From CAISDA01 sp050258555 (lineage in GTDB: Bacteria > Bacteroidota > Ignavibacteria > UBA10030 > UBA8401), in assembly GCA_050258555.1 (NCBI GenBank), contig JBLMZA010000040.1, forward strand, positions 1 through 64,000: a stretch of DNA of 64,000 nt. The letters are read 5' to 3'. Position 1 is the stretch's first letter. Every line of letters begins with the position of its first letter. A program made the translations under genes and the position numbers. The notes beneath the pieces are model-generated. The model was not told where the DNA came from. It did no database searches and saw only the letters and a program-made list of their open reading frames with translations. Shown here piece by piece: positions 52,467 to 60,961 of this stretch.

Positions 52467-53783
52467 TCAGATGTTTCCCGTCGCATGAAGGATCTTCCGC
52501 ACATCCTCGTGCGGCACGCCGCGGACATCGCCGGCGTTCATCCGGGCAAGCGATGCGAGCACGCCCGCGGCTTCGCCGGTGGCCGAAGCGGTCGCCTGTA
52601 TGCGCAGCGCCGCATGTCCTTCGCGCGTCGATGATATTGAGCGTCCCGCCGTGAGCAGGTTCCCGACTTCCTTCACGATGAGCGCGCGAAGAGGAACTTC
52701 ATAATATTCGCCTTCTTCGAGATATTCCATCACCGAATCTTCCCCCTTCTGTCCGTGAATATCGACGCCGTAATTGCCGCGCGCGATCGCATCGGGAAAT
52801 TTCGCGCCGCCCCGCACGTCGCTTCCGGTCACGGCATACTCGCCCACTGCGCGGCGCGTCTCGCGCACGCCGATCTGCACGCCGGTCTCGATGAGGAAGG
52901 AATTCCCAAACCCCGGACATTCCTGTTTGATGACGTGGAAGGCTTTCATCACCTGCCGGCGTCCCTCGATTTCGGCCTGCGTCAGATCGACGGAAGAGGA
53001 ACCGTCGAGCCCCAGCACGTTCGTCGTATTGAAGGAGGTTTCGCCGGTGCCGGGCAGCGTGCAGAAGAACAGATAGTTCACCGCTTCGGGGAGATCTCCG
53101 CGCTCCTTTGCGCGCCGCACAATATCGGTGTATCCGGCAATCGAAATGATGCGGCCCGGCTCGTAGGTCTTCGTGGACCATTCATAGTACTGATCGGGAT
53201 GTTCCGCAACGTCCTTCACCGCCGTCTCGGCATCGAAGCCTCCGACACGGAAGAATGTCGTCATCGCCTGAAGAAATCCGGTCTTCTCGTCGCCTTTCAC
53301 ATACGGCGCCCCGCTCATGAACACGAGATCGGCGTCGCCGGTGGTATCGATGAAGACGGTACCGCCGATTGTGGCGCGCTCTGCTCCGTTCTGAATCTCG
53401 ATCGAGACGATCCGGTTTCCCTGCCGGTGCACATTGGTGATGATCGAGTGCAGCGCGCAATCGGCGCCGGCTCCCGAGAGCATCTCGTTGACCGCCTGCT
53501 TGAACGCGGCGGCGGAAAATCCGTTTTCGAGCATGCCGCCGAGCGAGGCCATGCGGAGATTGATCTCCTCGAAGATCCCTCCCACCAGCGGAACGGCCGC
53601 CTCATGCTTGCGCTGTATCCAGTATTTCATGAAGGGTGAAACAAGGCCGGCCGTGGACATGCCGCCTACGAATCCGTAGCGCTCGACGAGCAGCGTCGAT
53701 GCCCCGGCGCGCGAAGCGGCGATCGCCGCCGAAACGCCGGCGATGCCGGCACCCGCAACAATCACATCATAATGGTTCTTCAT
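52467..53783 (-). CDS. FAD-dependent oxidoreductase (FAD_oxidored family)
   Basis: 438-residue flavoprotein with an N-terminal Rossmann GAGIAGVSAAIAASRAGAS, the GFVGGMSTAGL loop and a second FAD motif FIDTTGDADLVF and C-terminal LLTAGRSISSTREGHAALRIQ. Members of this family (pfam12831) sit in sugar-utilisation loci but few substrates are known. Its start overlaps the nanE stop by four bases (ATGA). It is a paralog of the gene at 54548. No signal peptide, so it acts in the cytoplasm. Confidence 0.85.
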   Translation of the reverse strand: MKNHYDVIVAGAGIAGVSAAIAASRAGASTLLVERYGFVGGMSTAGLVSPFMKYWIQRKHEAAVPLVGGIFEEINLRMASLGGMLENGFSAAAFKQAVNEMLSGAGADCALHSIITNVHRQGNRIVSIEIQNGAERATIGGTVFIDTTGDADLVFMSGAPYVKGDEKTGFLQAMTTFFRVGGFDAETAVKDVAEHPDQYYEWSTKTYEPGRIISIAGYTDIVRRAKERGDLPEAVNYLFFCTLPGTGETSFNTTNVLGLDGSSSVDLTQAEIEGRRQVMKAFHVIKQECPGFGNSFLIETGVQIGVRETRRAVGEYAVTGSDVRGGAKFPDAIARGNYGVDIHGQKGEDSVMEYLEEGEYYEVPLRALIVKEVGNLLTAGRSISSTREGHAALRIQATASATGEAAGVLASLARMNAGDVRGVPHEDVRKILHATGNI

Positions 53784-54487
53784 TCCGACTCGTGTTTGAT
53801 GATCTTTCCCATCGATTCAACGAACTTCTGCGTCACCACGCGGGGACGCGTGATCGCGGTGCCGACGACCACGGCATAGGCGCCGCATTCAAGCGCCTGC
53901 CGGGCCTGGGCCGGCGTCCAGATCCGCCCCTCTGCAATAACGGGCACAGAAACGGCGCGCACGAGGCTCTTCACGAGATCATAGTCGGGCTCGTCGGTCG
54001 CATGCCCTTCGGTTTCGGCCGTATATCCGGAAAGCGTCGTGGCAACGATATCGGCGCCCGCCTCGGCCGCGGCGACGCCTTCCTCGAATGTCGAACAGTC
54101 GGCCATGAGCGGAACGCCGTAGCGTTTCCGCACTTCGGCAAAAAAGTCCCTGCCGTCCATGCCGTTGGGCCGGATACGCGCCGTGGCATCGAGCGCGATG
54201 ATCTGCGCACCCGAGGCGATGACGGCATCGACATCCGAAAAATCGGGGGTGATGAGCACCCAGCCGTCGGCATAGGCGCCCTTGGTGATGCCGATGACCG
54301 GCAGCGAGACGCTGCGGCAGATGGCGGAAATGTTCACTGTTCCCTGCGCGCGGATGCCGCGGGCGCCGCCCATTTCGGCCGCGCGCGCAAAGAGCGCGAG
54401 GTATTCCGGATGATTGAACGGGTCGGTGCCTTCGGATTGGCACGAGACGATCAGGCCGGATTTTAATGATTCGATGTCTTTATGCAT
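53780..54487 (-). CDS. nanE: N-acylglucosamine-6-phosphate 2-epimerase (NanE)
   Basis: Interconverts ManNAc-6-phosphate and GlcNAc-6-phosphate. The 235-residue TIM barrel has LIVSCQSEGTDPFNHP, VIGITKGAYADG (catalytic Lys region), ALDATARIRPNG and VIAEGRIWTPAQA (catalytic Glu). Start MHKDIESLKSG at 54487; the frame is open to 54547 through a hairpin. No nanA, nanK, nagA or nagB is adjacent, which is unusual for a sialic acid or ManNAc pathway. Confidence 0.9.
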   Translation of the reverse strand: MHKDIESLKSGLIVSCQSEGTDPFNHPEYLALFARAAEMGGARGIRAQGTVNISAICRSVSLPVIGITKGAYADGWVLITPDFSDVDAVIASGAQIIALDATARIRPNGMDGRDFFAEVRKRYGVPLMADCSTFEEGVAAAEAGADIVATTLSGYTAETEGHATDEPDYDLVKSLVRAVSVPVIAEGRIWTPAQARQALECGAYAVVVGTAITRPRVVTQKFVESMGKIIKHESE

Positions 54488-54515
54488 TCGTTTCTCAAAT
54501 TTTGCTTTTTCTTTT

Positions 54516-54534
54516 GCACGCCCGAAGGGCGTGC
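54516..54534. repeat. Short GC palindrome upstream of nanE
   Basis: GCACGCCC-GAA-GGGCGTGC, a perfect eight-base hairpin, sits between the second FAD enzyme stop and the nanE start. No T-run follows on the minus strand (AAAAG follows), so it is not a terminator for the operon. It may affect mRNA stability within the operon. Confidence 0.45.
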
Positions 54535-54547
54535 CGGATATTAGCAT

Positions 54548-55663
54548 CTACAACGAGACGGCGAGAAATCCCGCCGTCTCTCCCAACGCCATGCTCGCGG
54601 GCTGATTGTTCGTGGAATACAAGAGCTCCGGCGCCAGCAGCAGCCGTCCGGTCAAGAGCACATTGTTGACGCAGGTGGCGCGCATGGCGTTGCTGGTAAT
54701 GAGCGTCGTCTCTTCGGGCGATCCCGGAACGGCCACGCTGATTTCCTCATCGTCGAATTCGCGCTGCCGCCTGCTGTCGAACAGGCGCGTCGAATGGAAT
54801 CCGATCTGCGGGGCGGCGGCTCCGCGCTGCGCCTGAGCAAAGCCGGGCATCGCGGCGCGCAGGAACTTCTCCGCCGCCGGCAGGAGGCTCTGCGCCTTCA
54901 GTTCCGCCCGTGTGAGTCCGTCGATCGTGAGCACATCGTCGCCGGGAAGCATGATCATGCTCACGATTGCGCTCGAGGGAATGATGCCCTCGTTGATTTC
55001 AATCGTCGTGCGCGGATGAAGCAGGGGCGATGAGGCGCGCCACTCATCCTGCGCCTGCGCAATGCGCTCGCGGGCATAGTAGAGCGAATGGGTCAGCGCC
55101 GCACAATCGACATTGATCATGCTGAAATTGTACGAGACCGGATCGCCCGACAGGCTGAACGGCTCGCCGCAGGAAGCGGCAAGATCCCCGTTGCCTGTGG
55201 CATCGATAAAGACATCGGCGTCGATCTGCACAGCTCCTTCGCGGCACTGCACGATGATCGATGTGACATGGGCATGCGAGACCGATGCGCTCAGGAAATG
55301 CGTATGCAGAAGCAGATCGGCGCCCGCATCGAGCACGAGCTCCTGCAGACAGGATTTCAGCGTCTCCACGTCGAACATGACCGTGAACGTCTGGTCCCCG
55401 GCGATCTTGCGGCAGCCTGACGCGATCTCGAGCTTGTTGATGATCTCGGCGGCGACAGACGGCGCGAATGAAGGTTCGTCGTAAAGCAATCCTTTCCACG
55501 GCGCAAACATCGCTGTCGTGGCCATGCCGCCGAGAAATCCGTATTTTTCGATCAGCAGCGTCTGCCGTCCCGCGCGCGCGGCCGATACCGCCGCACAGAC
55601 GCCGGCGGGTCCTCCGCCCACGACGACGACGTCGCGGCGTTCATGTCTCACAATTGGTGCCAT
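54548..55663 (-). CDS. FAD-dependent oxidoreductase (FAD_oxidored family, second)
   Basis: 371-residue flavoprotein with VVVVGGGPAGVCAAVSAARAG, a GFLGGMATTAMFAPW loop and DVFIDATGNGDLAASCGEPF. It is a diverged and shorter paralog of the gene at 52467. Start MAPIVRHERRDV at 55663; an ATG at 55789 would overlap the methyltransferase. Placed between a methyltransferase and nanE in one run of genes. Substrate unknown. Confidence 0.83.
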   Translation of the reverse strand: MAPIVRHERRDVVVVGGGPAGVCAAVSAARAGRQTLLIEKYGFLGGMATTAMFAPWKGLLYDEPSFAPSVAAEIINKLEIASGCRKIAGDQTFTVMFDVETLKSCLQELVLDAGADLLLHTHFLSASVSHAHVTSIIVQCREGAVQIDADVFIDATGNGDLAASCGEPFSLSGDPVSYNFSMINVDCAALTHSLYYARERIAQAQDEWRASSPLLHPRTTIEINEGIIPSSAIVSMIMLPGDDVLTIDGLTRAELKAQSLLPAAEKFLRAAMPGFAQAQRGAAAPQIGFHSTRLFDSRRQREFDDEEISVAVPGSPEETTLITSNAMRATCVNNVLLTGRLLLAPELLYSTNNQPASMALGETAGFLAVSL

Positions 55664-55677
55664 AGCAGCCCGGTTTG

Positions 55678-56538
55678 TTAAACAGCGATTCTGAAGCGTT
55701 GATGGGTCTGCGTTCCAATGCAGCAGAGTCCCATATCGAACATGTCGGCCGATAAACGGACGCGTGGATGGCGCTCGAGCGCCTTCCACGCCTCATGCAT
55801 CTCTTTCGACCATGCAATATCATCGAAGATGACGATCGCGTTGTCGGCAAGCGACGGAACGATCGTTTCAAAGTAGCGGAGCGTCGAGGGACCGTCATGG
55901 TGCCCGTCGATGAAGACCATCTGAATTTCCTTTGCGCTCTCGAGCACGCACGGCAGCACATCCTGAAATCGGCCCGGGACAACCTCGATGGACGGCAGGC
56001 CGAGTTCGTCGAAATTTCTCCTCGATGCCTTCGCCAGCGACTCCGCGCCCTCGATCGTGATCAGCCTTCCCTTTCCGTTCAGCGCGAGCGCCGCACCGAT
56101 ATAGGCGCCGGAAATGCCGAGGCACGTGCCCAGTTCGATGCATGTGCACGGAGCGAACGCACGGACCAGCCTGAAGAGGAACAGCGACCACTTGGGCGGC
56201 TTGCTCGACGACCGGCAGAGCTCGCCCATGCGACGCACGATGACGCGGCCCTTGTACATCTCGTCGTCGGAAAGTTTTTTCAGCGGCGACTGCGCGCCGT
56301 AATCCGCGATCTCGAGCATTTCATCGGAGCGGTTCATCGATGCGCGCAGCGACTCGATGCGCTCGCGCCATACGGCTTCCTCCGGCAGAAGATGTCCATC
56401 ACGCACATCGCTGATGACCGAGGCGAGCATCCGCGAAACCCCTCCGTCCGCATTCAGCCGGTCGAGCTCTCTTCCGTTGGCAAAACGGGCATGAAAGGGA
56501 TGATGGATATCATTCCACACAGACTGATAGCAGATCAT
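55678..56538 (-). CDS. SAM-dependent methyltransferase
   Basis: 286-residue class I methyltransferase of the Methyltransf_24 type: an N-terminal helical region, motif I CIELGTCLGISGAYIGAAL (about 135-153), RLITIEGAESL, VFIDGHHDGPSTLRY and VIFDDIAWSKEM. O-methyltransferases and sugar-modifying enzymes share this core. Start MICYQSVWNDIHHP at 56538. It lies in the pgi-nanE run, 14 bases after the permease gene. Confidence 0.83.
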   Translation of the reverse strand: MICYQSVWNDIHHPFHARFANGRELDRLNADGGVSRMLASVISDVRDGHLLPEEAVWRERIESLRASMNRSDEMLEIADYGAQSPLKKLSDDEMYKGRVIVRRMGELCRSSSKPPKWSLFLFRLVRAFAPCTCIELGTCLGISGAYIGAALALNGKGRLITIEGAESLAKASRRNFDELGLPSIEVVPGRFQDVLPCVLESAKEIQMVFIDGHHDGPSTLRYFETIVPSLADNAIVIFDDIAWSKEMHEAWKALERHPRVRLSADMFDMGLCCIGTQTHQRFRIAV

Positions 56539-56552
56539 AGGATGTGCCGCTG

Positions 56553-58034
56553 TTAGTAAAATAGCACGACGCCCACAAGCAGTCCGATGAACGCCAGCCC
56601 CCACATATAGGGCAGCGTCCTCCAGAGGATTGCCTGTACGTCCAGTTTCAGTTCATTGGCCAGCCAGACATTCTGCGTATTGGTCGGATCGCACACGCCC
56701 TGCACCTGTCCGACCGACAGAAGCATCGCCATGATCGCCGCACCAGAAATTTTTCCGGTGGCCATCATCACCGCCGCCAGTCCGTAACCGAGTCCCCACA
56801 CGTTCAGCGGTCCCCGGTAGAGCGCCAGCGGAGCCGCGATCGTGAATGCCGCAAGATACCAGACCCATGTGGTCGGAATTGTCGAGGCAATCAGCGGACG
56901 AAGATAGCCGATGACAGGCCATTCGGCGCCGCCATGCAGCTGCGCATACCCGGACGGTCCGATGATCGCATTCAACAGCATGCCGATGCCGAACATGAGC
57001 AGCACGGCGGGAATGACGCTCGCGCTGCCTTCGATCACCGCCTGCGTCAGCAGGTTCAGGCTGCCCTTGCGCAGCGTGACGATGTAGCCGTAAACCACCG
57101 CGATCAGAAACGCGGAGATGAAATTCACCTGGTAGACCAGTATCAGAATCAGCGGCAGTATCGGAATCAGATACGCGTACCATTGGACGGGCCGCACCGA
57201 CTGCGGCGCCTTCCGCTTCCTGACGAGATCCGAGACGATATGGATTGCCGCGGCCGCGCCGATGGCCAGCAGGATGTATTCCAGCCCGGTGCCGATGACG
57301 GCAAGCGCCTGAGAGCCGATGGCATCGACCTGTTCGGCGGGCAATTGGCGTGCCACAAGCGTAAGGGCGGCTGCCGAGGCCACGCCGACGCCCGCACGGA
57401 TGAAGTATTTCCTGAGCGAACGGATCTGCCGCGCGCGCCACAATTCGACCGTCATGAAGACGAGCGCCATCACGAATGCGGCGGCAAACAGCAGCAGCGC
57501 GTAATTGCGCACCGTCGGCACATCCAGGTGCATCACGCCGATATAAACCGCCCAGTTGCCGGCATTGAGAATGCCTCCGGCGCTGAGCCCGATCAGAAAC
57601 AATCCGCCGGCGATCATCGGCGTCATGCCGACCGAGGCCATGATCGGAAGCACGACGGTCGCCACCATGATGATCGCGCCGAGTCCGCCGAGCGTCGTGA
57701 AGAGCGTGATGATCAGGATGAGCATGATCAGTCCCACTTTCCATGGATCATCGCCCGCAAGTTCCGCGCCCATCTTGATGAGGCTTTCGGCAACGCCGGT
57801 CTTCTGCAGAAAAAAGCTCAGCATGCCTCCGAACATTGTGATCGTCGCCGCTTCCGCAAGCCGGAGCGCCCCGTTGCCGATGACATCCGAAAGAATGCTG
57901 CTCAAAGGGATGCCGCCCACGGCTGCAATGGCGATGGCCATGAGCGGAAGCGCAAGCAGTACGGGAAGCTTGCGCCGGAACATCAATACAGCCATCACGC
58001 CGAAGATCGCAAGAAGGAGGAATCCGGTCATCAT
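56553..58034 (-). CDS. GntP/CitMHS-like permease
   Basis: 493-residue polytopic membrane protein with 12 or so hydrophobic segments, belonging to the ion transporter superfamily (gluconate permease and citrate transporter relatives). Features: KLPVLLALPLMAIAIAAVGG, two similar halves, and an internal soluble linker with RKRKAPQSVRP. Relatives carry sugar acids or carboxylates with H+ or Na+. It overlaps pgi by four bases, so import is coupled to hexose phosphate metabolism. Exact substrate cannot be read. Confidence 0.78.
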   Translation of the reverse strand: MMTGFLLLAIFGVMAVLMFRRKLPVLLALPLMAIAIAAVGGIPLSSILSDVIGNGALRLAEAATITMFGGMLSFFLQKTGVAESLIKMGAELAGDDPWKVGLIMLILIITLFTTLGGLGAIIMVATVVLPIMASVGMTPMIAGGLFLIGLSAGGILNAGNWAVYIGVMHLDVPTVRNYALLLFAAAFVMALVFMTVELWRARQIRSLRKYFIRAGVGVASAAALTLVARQLPAEQVDAIGSQALAVIGTGLEYILLAIGAAAAIHIVSDLVRKRKAPQSVRPVQWYAYLIPILPLILILVYQVNFISAFLIAVVYGYIVTLRKGSLNLLTQAVIEGSASVIPAVLLMFGIGMLLNAIIGPSGYAQLHGGAEWPVIGYLRPLIASTIPTTWVWYLAAFTIAAPLALYRGPLNVWGLGYGLAAVMMATGKISGAAIMAMLLSVGQVQGVCDPTNTQNVWLANELKLDVQAILWRTLPYMWGLAFIGLLVGVVLFY

Positions 58035-59746
58035 GAGATCATCGCCTCGATCTGCTTCAGTCCCTTTTCAATGGCGGAGTTCAGATGGATCTGGGCCAGT
58101 CGGAACGAGCGCGATGCAAGCGACCGGTAGTCTCCGAGCGCCTGCGCGTTCTTCAGCACTTCGAACGAAAACTGCTCGCCGGGAATCTTCGCGTCGCACG
58201 ATTCGTCGGCGGTGATCATCAGGAAGATGCCGTTGGGGCGCCCCCCCTTGTGCAATTGTCCCGTCGAATGCAGGTAGCGCGGGCCGAAGCCGAGCGTGAC
58301 GGCGCAGCCGCTGACTTCGCGTATTTTCTCGCGTATGCCGCGCAGCCGCTCGACGTTCGCATCGTTCTGATCGACGTAGGCGAGAATGGCGATGTAATCG
58401 TAGCCGGGCGATGCCGTCAAATGAGCGGCAAGCAGCTTCGCGAAATCGTCGCTCTTGGCCGCGGTCAGCAGCTGCTTCGAGTAATCGGCTTCACACATCA
58501 GCTCGAGCGCGTTGCGCTGGGCAAGGACGGGCTTTGCCGGAAGCGTGCCGGTGGATTTGAACTCTTCGATCACGCGGACGGTGTTGTCCTTGCTTTCCTT
58601 CACATTCGGCTCATCGAACGGATTGATGTTCATCACGACGCCCGCAACGGCCGTCGCAAATTCCCAGCGGAAGAATTCGCCGCCCAGTCCGTATTCATCC
58701 TCGATCACCACAGAGATGCATGGTCTTCCGTCGTCGATGAGCGCCTTCATGAGCGGCTCGAACGAGACGGCATCCTTCTGAAGAAGCAGGAACACGAACA
58801 CGCGGTCGTTCGAATACTTCGACACGCCGCTGAGCTTCGGGAGCATTTCGCCTTCGATCGGCACGATGCCCTTGCCTTCCTTGCCGGTGCTCTCGGCAAT
58901 CAGCTGTTCGGTCCAATAGCAGAACGTGCTGATGCCCGGAGAAGTGATGAACGTGAGCTTGTCCATGCCCGCCTTGTAGGCCTCTCCCATCACCACGCCG
59001 ATCTTCGCAGCCGCATTGACGCCGAACTGAGTGTCCCTGCAGCACGCAATCTCGCGTGCCGCGCTGGCCAGAATGCCGGAGATCTCCATGCCGATCACCG
59101 CCATCGGCACAAGCCCGAAATAGGACAGCGCCGAGAAGCGGCCGCCGATATCTCCGGGATTGATGAAGATCTTCCTGAACTGCATCTGCTTCGCGATCGA
59201 TTCCATTTTCGTATCGGCATCGGTCACCGCCACGAAATTCTCGCCGGGATTCTCTTTCGCCTTTCCCACGCAATCATAGAAGTACTGGTAGAACGTGTTC
59301 GTCTCGGTCGTGCCGCCCGACTTGCTTGCAACAATGAACAGCGTCGTGGCGATATCGATGGCCTGTTCGATCCTCGCGACCGAAGAGGGATTCGTGCTGT
59401 CGAGCACGAGCAGCTGCGGAAATCCCGGCGCGGAGCCGAATGTGGCCCGGCACACATCGGGACAGAGCGAGCTGCCGCCCATTCCGAGCACGACGGCATG
59501 CGTGAATCCCGCATTTTTGATTTCCCCGGCAAACGCAGCCAGCTCGCCCGCACGCGACTGCATGAGCTCGACGCTCGTCAGCCAGCCCAGACGGTTGAGA
59601 ATCGACTTCCGATGCACCTCCTCTGAGCGCCAGATGGTGTGATCTTTTTTCCAGAGCCGATTGATGATGTCCTGTTCCTGAAATGCCGACAACGTTGATT
59701 GCACCGGCTGCTCGAGACTGCCGATATGAAATGCGATTGTTTCCAT
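58031..59746 (-). CDS. pgi: Glucose-6-phosphate isomerase
   Basis: Interconverts glucose-6-phosphate and fructose-6-phosphate. The 571-residue protein has SIS-type motifs VLGMGGSSLCPDV (about 86-98) and ASKSGGTTETN (140-150) and the C-terminal region with HSTGQLHKGGRPNG. It is of the longer type that resembles the isomerase part of transaldolase-isomerase fusions. First gene after the promoter at 59791; followed by the permease with a four-base overlap. Confidence 0.9.
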   Translation of the reverse strand: METIAFHIGSLEQPVQSTLSAFQEQDIINRLWKKDHTIWRSEEVHRKSILNRLGWLTSVELMQSRAGELAAFAGEIKNAGFTHAVVLGMGGSSLCPDVCRATFGSAPGFPQLLVLDSTNPSSVARIEQAIDIATTLFIVASKSGGTTETNTFYQYFYDCVGKAKENPGENFVAVTDADTKMESIAKQMQFRKIFINPGDIGGRFSALSYFGLVPMAVIGMEISGILASAAREIACCRDTQFGVNAAAKIGVVMGEAYKAGMDKLTFITSPGISTFCYWTEQLIAESTGKEGKGIVPIEGEMLPKLSGVSKYSNDRVFVFLLLQKDAVSFEPLMKALIDDGRPCISVVIEDEYGLGGEFFRWEFATAVAGVVMNINPFDEPNVKESKDNTVRVIEEFKSTGTLPAKPVLAQRNALELMCEADYSKQLLTAAKSDDFAKLLAAHLTASPGYDYIAILAYVDQNDANVERLRGIREKIREVSGCAVTLGFGPRYLHSTGQLHKGGRPNGIFLMITADESCDAKIPGEQFSFEVLKNAQALGDYRSLASRSFRLAQIHLNSAIEKGLKQIEAMIS

Positions 59747-59790
59747 GAATATGCCTGTTGTGGAAGAGAATTTTCGTTGATAACGGCACT

Positions 59791-59819
59791 AATGTAGGAA
59801 AATTTTGATTGTGCATCAA
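59791..59819 (-). promoter_or_regulatory. Promoter of the pgi-permease-nanE run
   Basis: TTGATG (59819-59814), 17-base spacer, TACATT (59796-59791) on the minus strand, 45 bases upstream of the pgi ATG, in the 80-base gap after the BtuG-like gene. Confidence 0.6.
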
Positions 59820-59826
59820 CACCTTC

Positions 59827-60918
59827 TCACCACGTGAGCGACGAGCCGCGGAATGCGATCGTGCCGGGAATGATGCCGGTCTTGAACGTCGTCACCACGC
59901 TGCCCGAGGTGCCGTCGTAGAGCGTGACCGTCCCCGCACTGACATAATCCATGGCATCGGCCACATAGAGCCTGTTCTTCGCATTTTCGAATGCCATGCC
60001 GTTGACGCTGAAGGAGGACATGGGAATGAATGCCGCATTGACAACGGACATCGTGGTCGTGGCGATCTTCATGATGCCCGTCTTCACTTTAATAAATGCG
60101 AATCCGGTCGCCGTGACGGCCATCTTCGACGGATGATCGTACGTGGCCAGAGGAAGCGCAAGCGTGCCGATGACGGCGTTCGTGGCAGGATCGATCCTGA
60201 CGATCGAACCGGCCGATTCCTTCTGCGGATCGGGATAGGAGGAGACGCCGTCGCACTTCACGATGAGCTTGTTCTGCGAATCCACCGCGATTTCGCTCGG
60301 CGACTTTCCGACCACGATCGTCTTCACGACCGTATCGGTCGAGGGATCGATCACCGAAACCGTGCTGTCCGCGCCGTAGCCCGAATTGCAGACGTAGACT
60401 TTGCCGTTGCAGACGGCGATGCCCTGCGGATTCACGCCGACGGGGATGCGGTCTTTGACAATGGCGAACGACATCGGATTGAACACAGTCACCGAATTGT
60501 CATAGAGATTGGTGACATAGCCTTTCGCGTCGCTGAAGATCGCGACCTTGAAGGGACTTTTCGATCCGGGAATGGCGATCGTGCCGATCGATTTCAGATT
60601 GTCGAGCGACACGACTTCGATCTTCTGGGAATTATTGACGACGATGAATCCGTATGATCCCCAGACGACCATGTCGTTGCCGACATCGCCGAGATTGCGC
60701 TGGTTGACCGAGGCGAACACATCCTGATAGGTCTTGTTCGAATCGGGAATAAAGAGCGTGAGCGAGGCGTTGGCCTTGTTGAAATTTCCCTCGTTGACGA
60801 CGTACACCACCTGAGATGTGCCGATCGAAACGCCCGGATCGACAATGGTATTGTCTTTTTTGCATCCGCCAACGGCAAGCAGCAGAAACAGCAACAGAAC
60901 AGAGGATATATTCTTCAT
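59827..60918 (-). CDS. BtuG-like surface lipoprotein, beta-propeller
   Basis: 363-residue lipoprotein: signal peptide with lipobox VGGC (Cys about 19) followed by KKDN, the acidic/lysine pattern seen at surface-exposed Bacteroidota lipoproteins, then YncE-like repeats (SPFKVAIFSDAKGYVTNLYD, GVNPQGIAVCNGKVYVCNSG) forming a beta-propeller. BtuG of Bacteroides, a propeller lipoprotein, captures vitamin B12 and caps BtuB. The gene directly follows the riboswitch-controlled BtuB-like gene, which supports that role. Start ATG 60918; an ATG at 61038 overlaps BtuB. Confidence 0.82.
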   Translation of the reverse strand: MKNISSVLLLFLLLAVGGCKKDNTIVDPGVSIGTSQVVYVVNEGNFNKANASLTLFIPDSNKTYQDVFASVNQRNLGDVGNDMVVWGSYGFIVVNNSQKIEVVSLDNLKSIGTIAIPGSKSPFKVAIFSDAKGYVTNLYDNSVTVFNPMSFAIVKDRIPVGVNPQGIAVCNGKVYVCNSGYGADSTVSVIDPSTDTVVKTIVVGKSPSEIAVDSQNKLIVKCDGVSSYPDPQKESAGSIVRIDPATNAVIGTLALPLATYDHPSKMAVTATGFAFIKVKTGIMKIATTTMSVVNAAFIPMSSFSVNGMAFENAKNRLYVADAMDYVSAGTVTLYDGTSGSVVTTFKTGIIPGTIAFRGSSLTW

Positions 60919-60961
60919 GGATTCTCTTTCTTCGATATGTGTGAGTGTGAATTGTGGATAA

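Noticed and set aside
54516..54534. Terminator between the second FAD gene and nanE
   Set aside because: No T-tract follows the stem on the coding strand.
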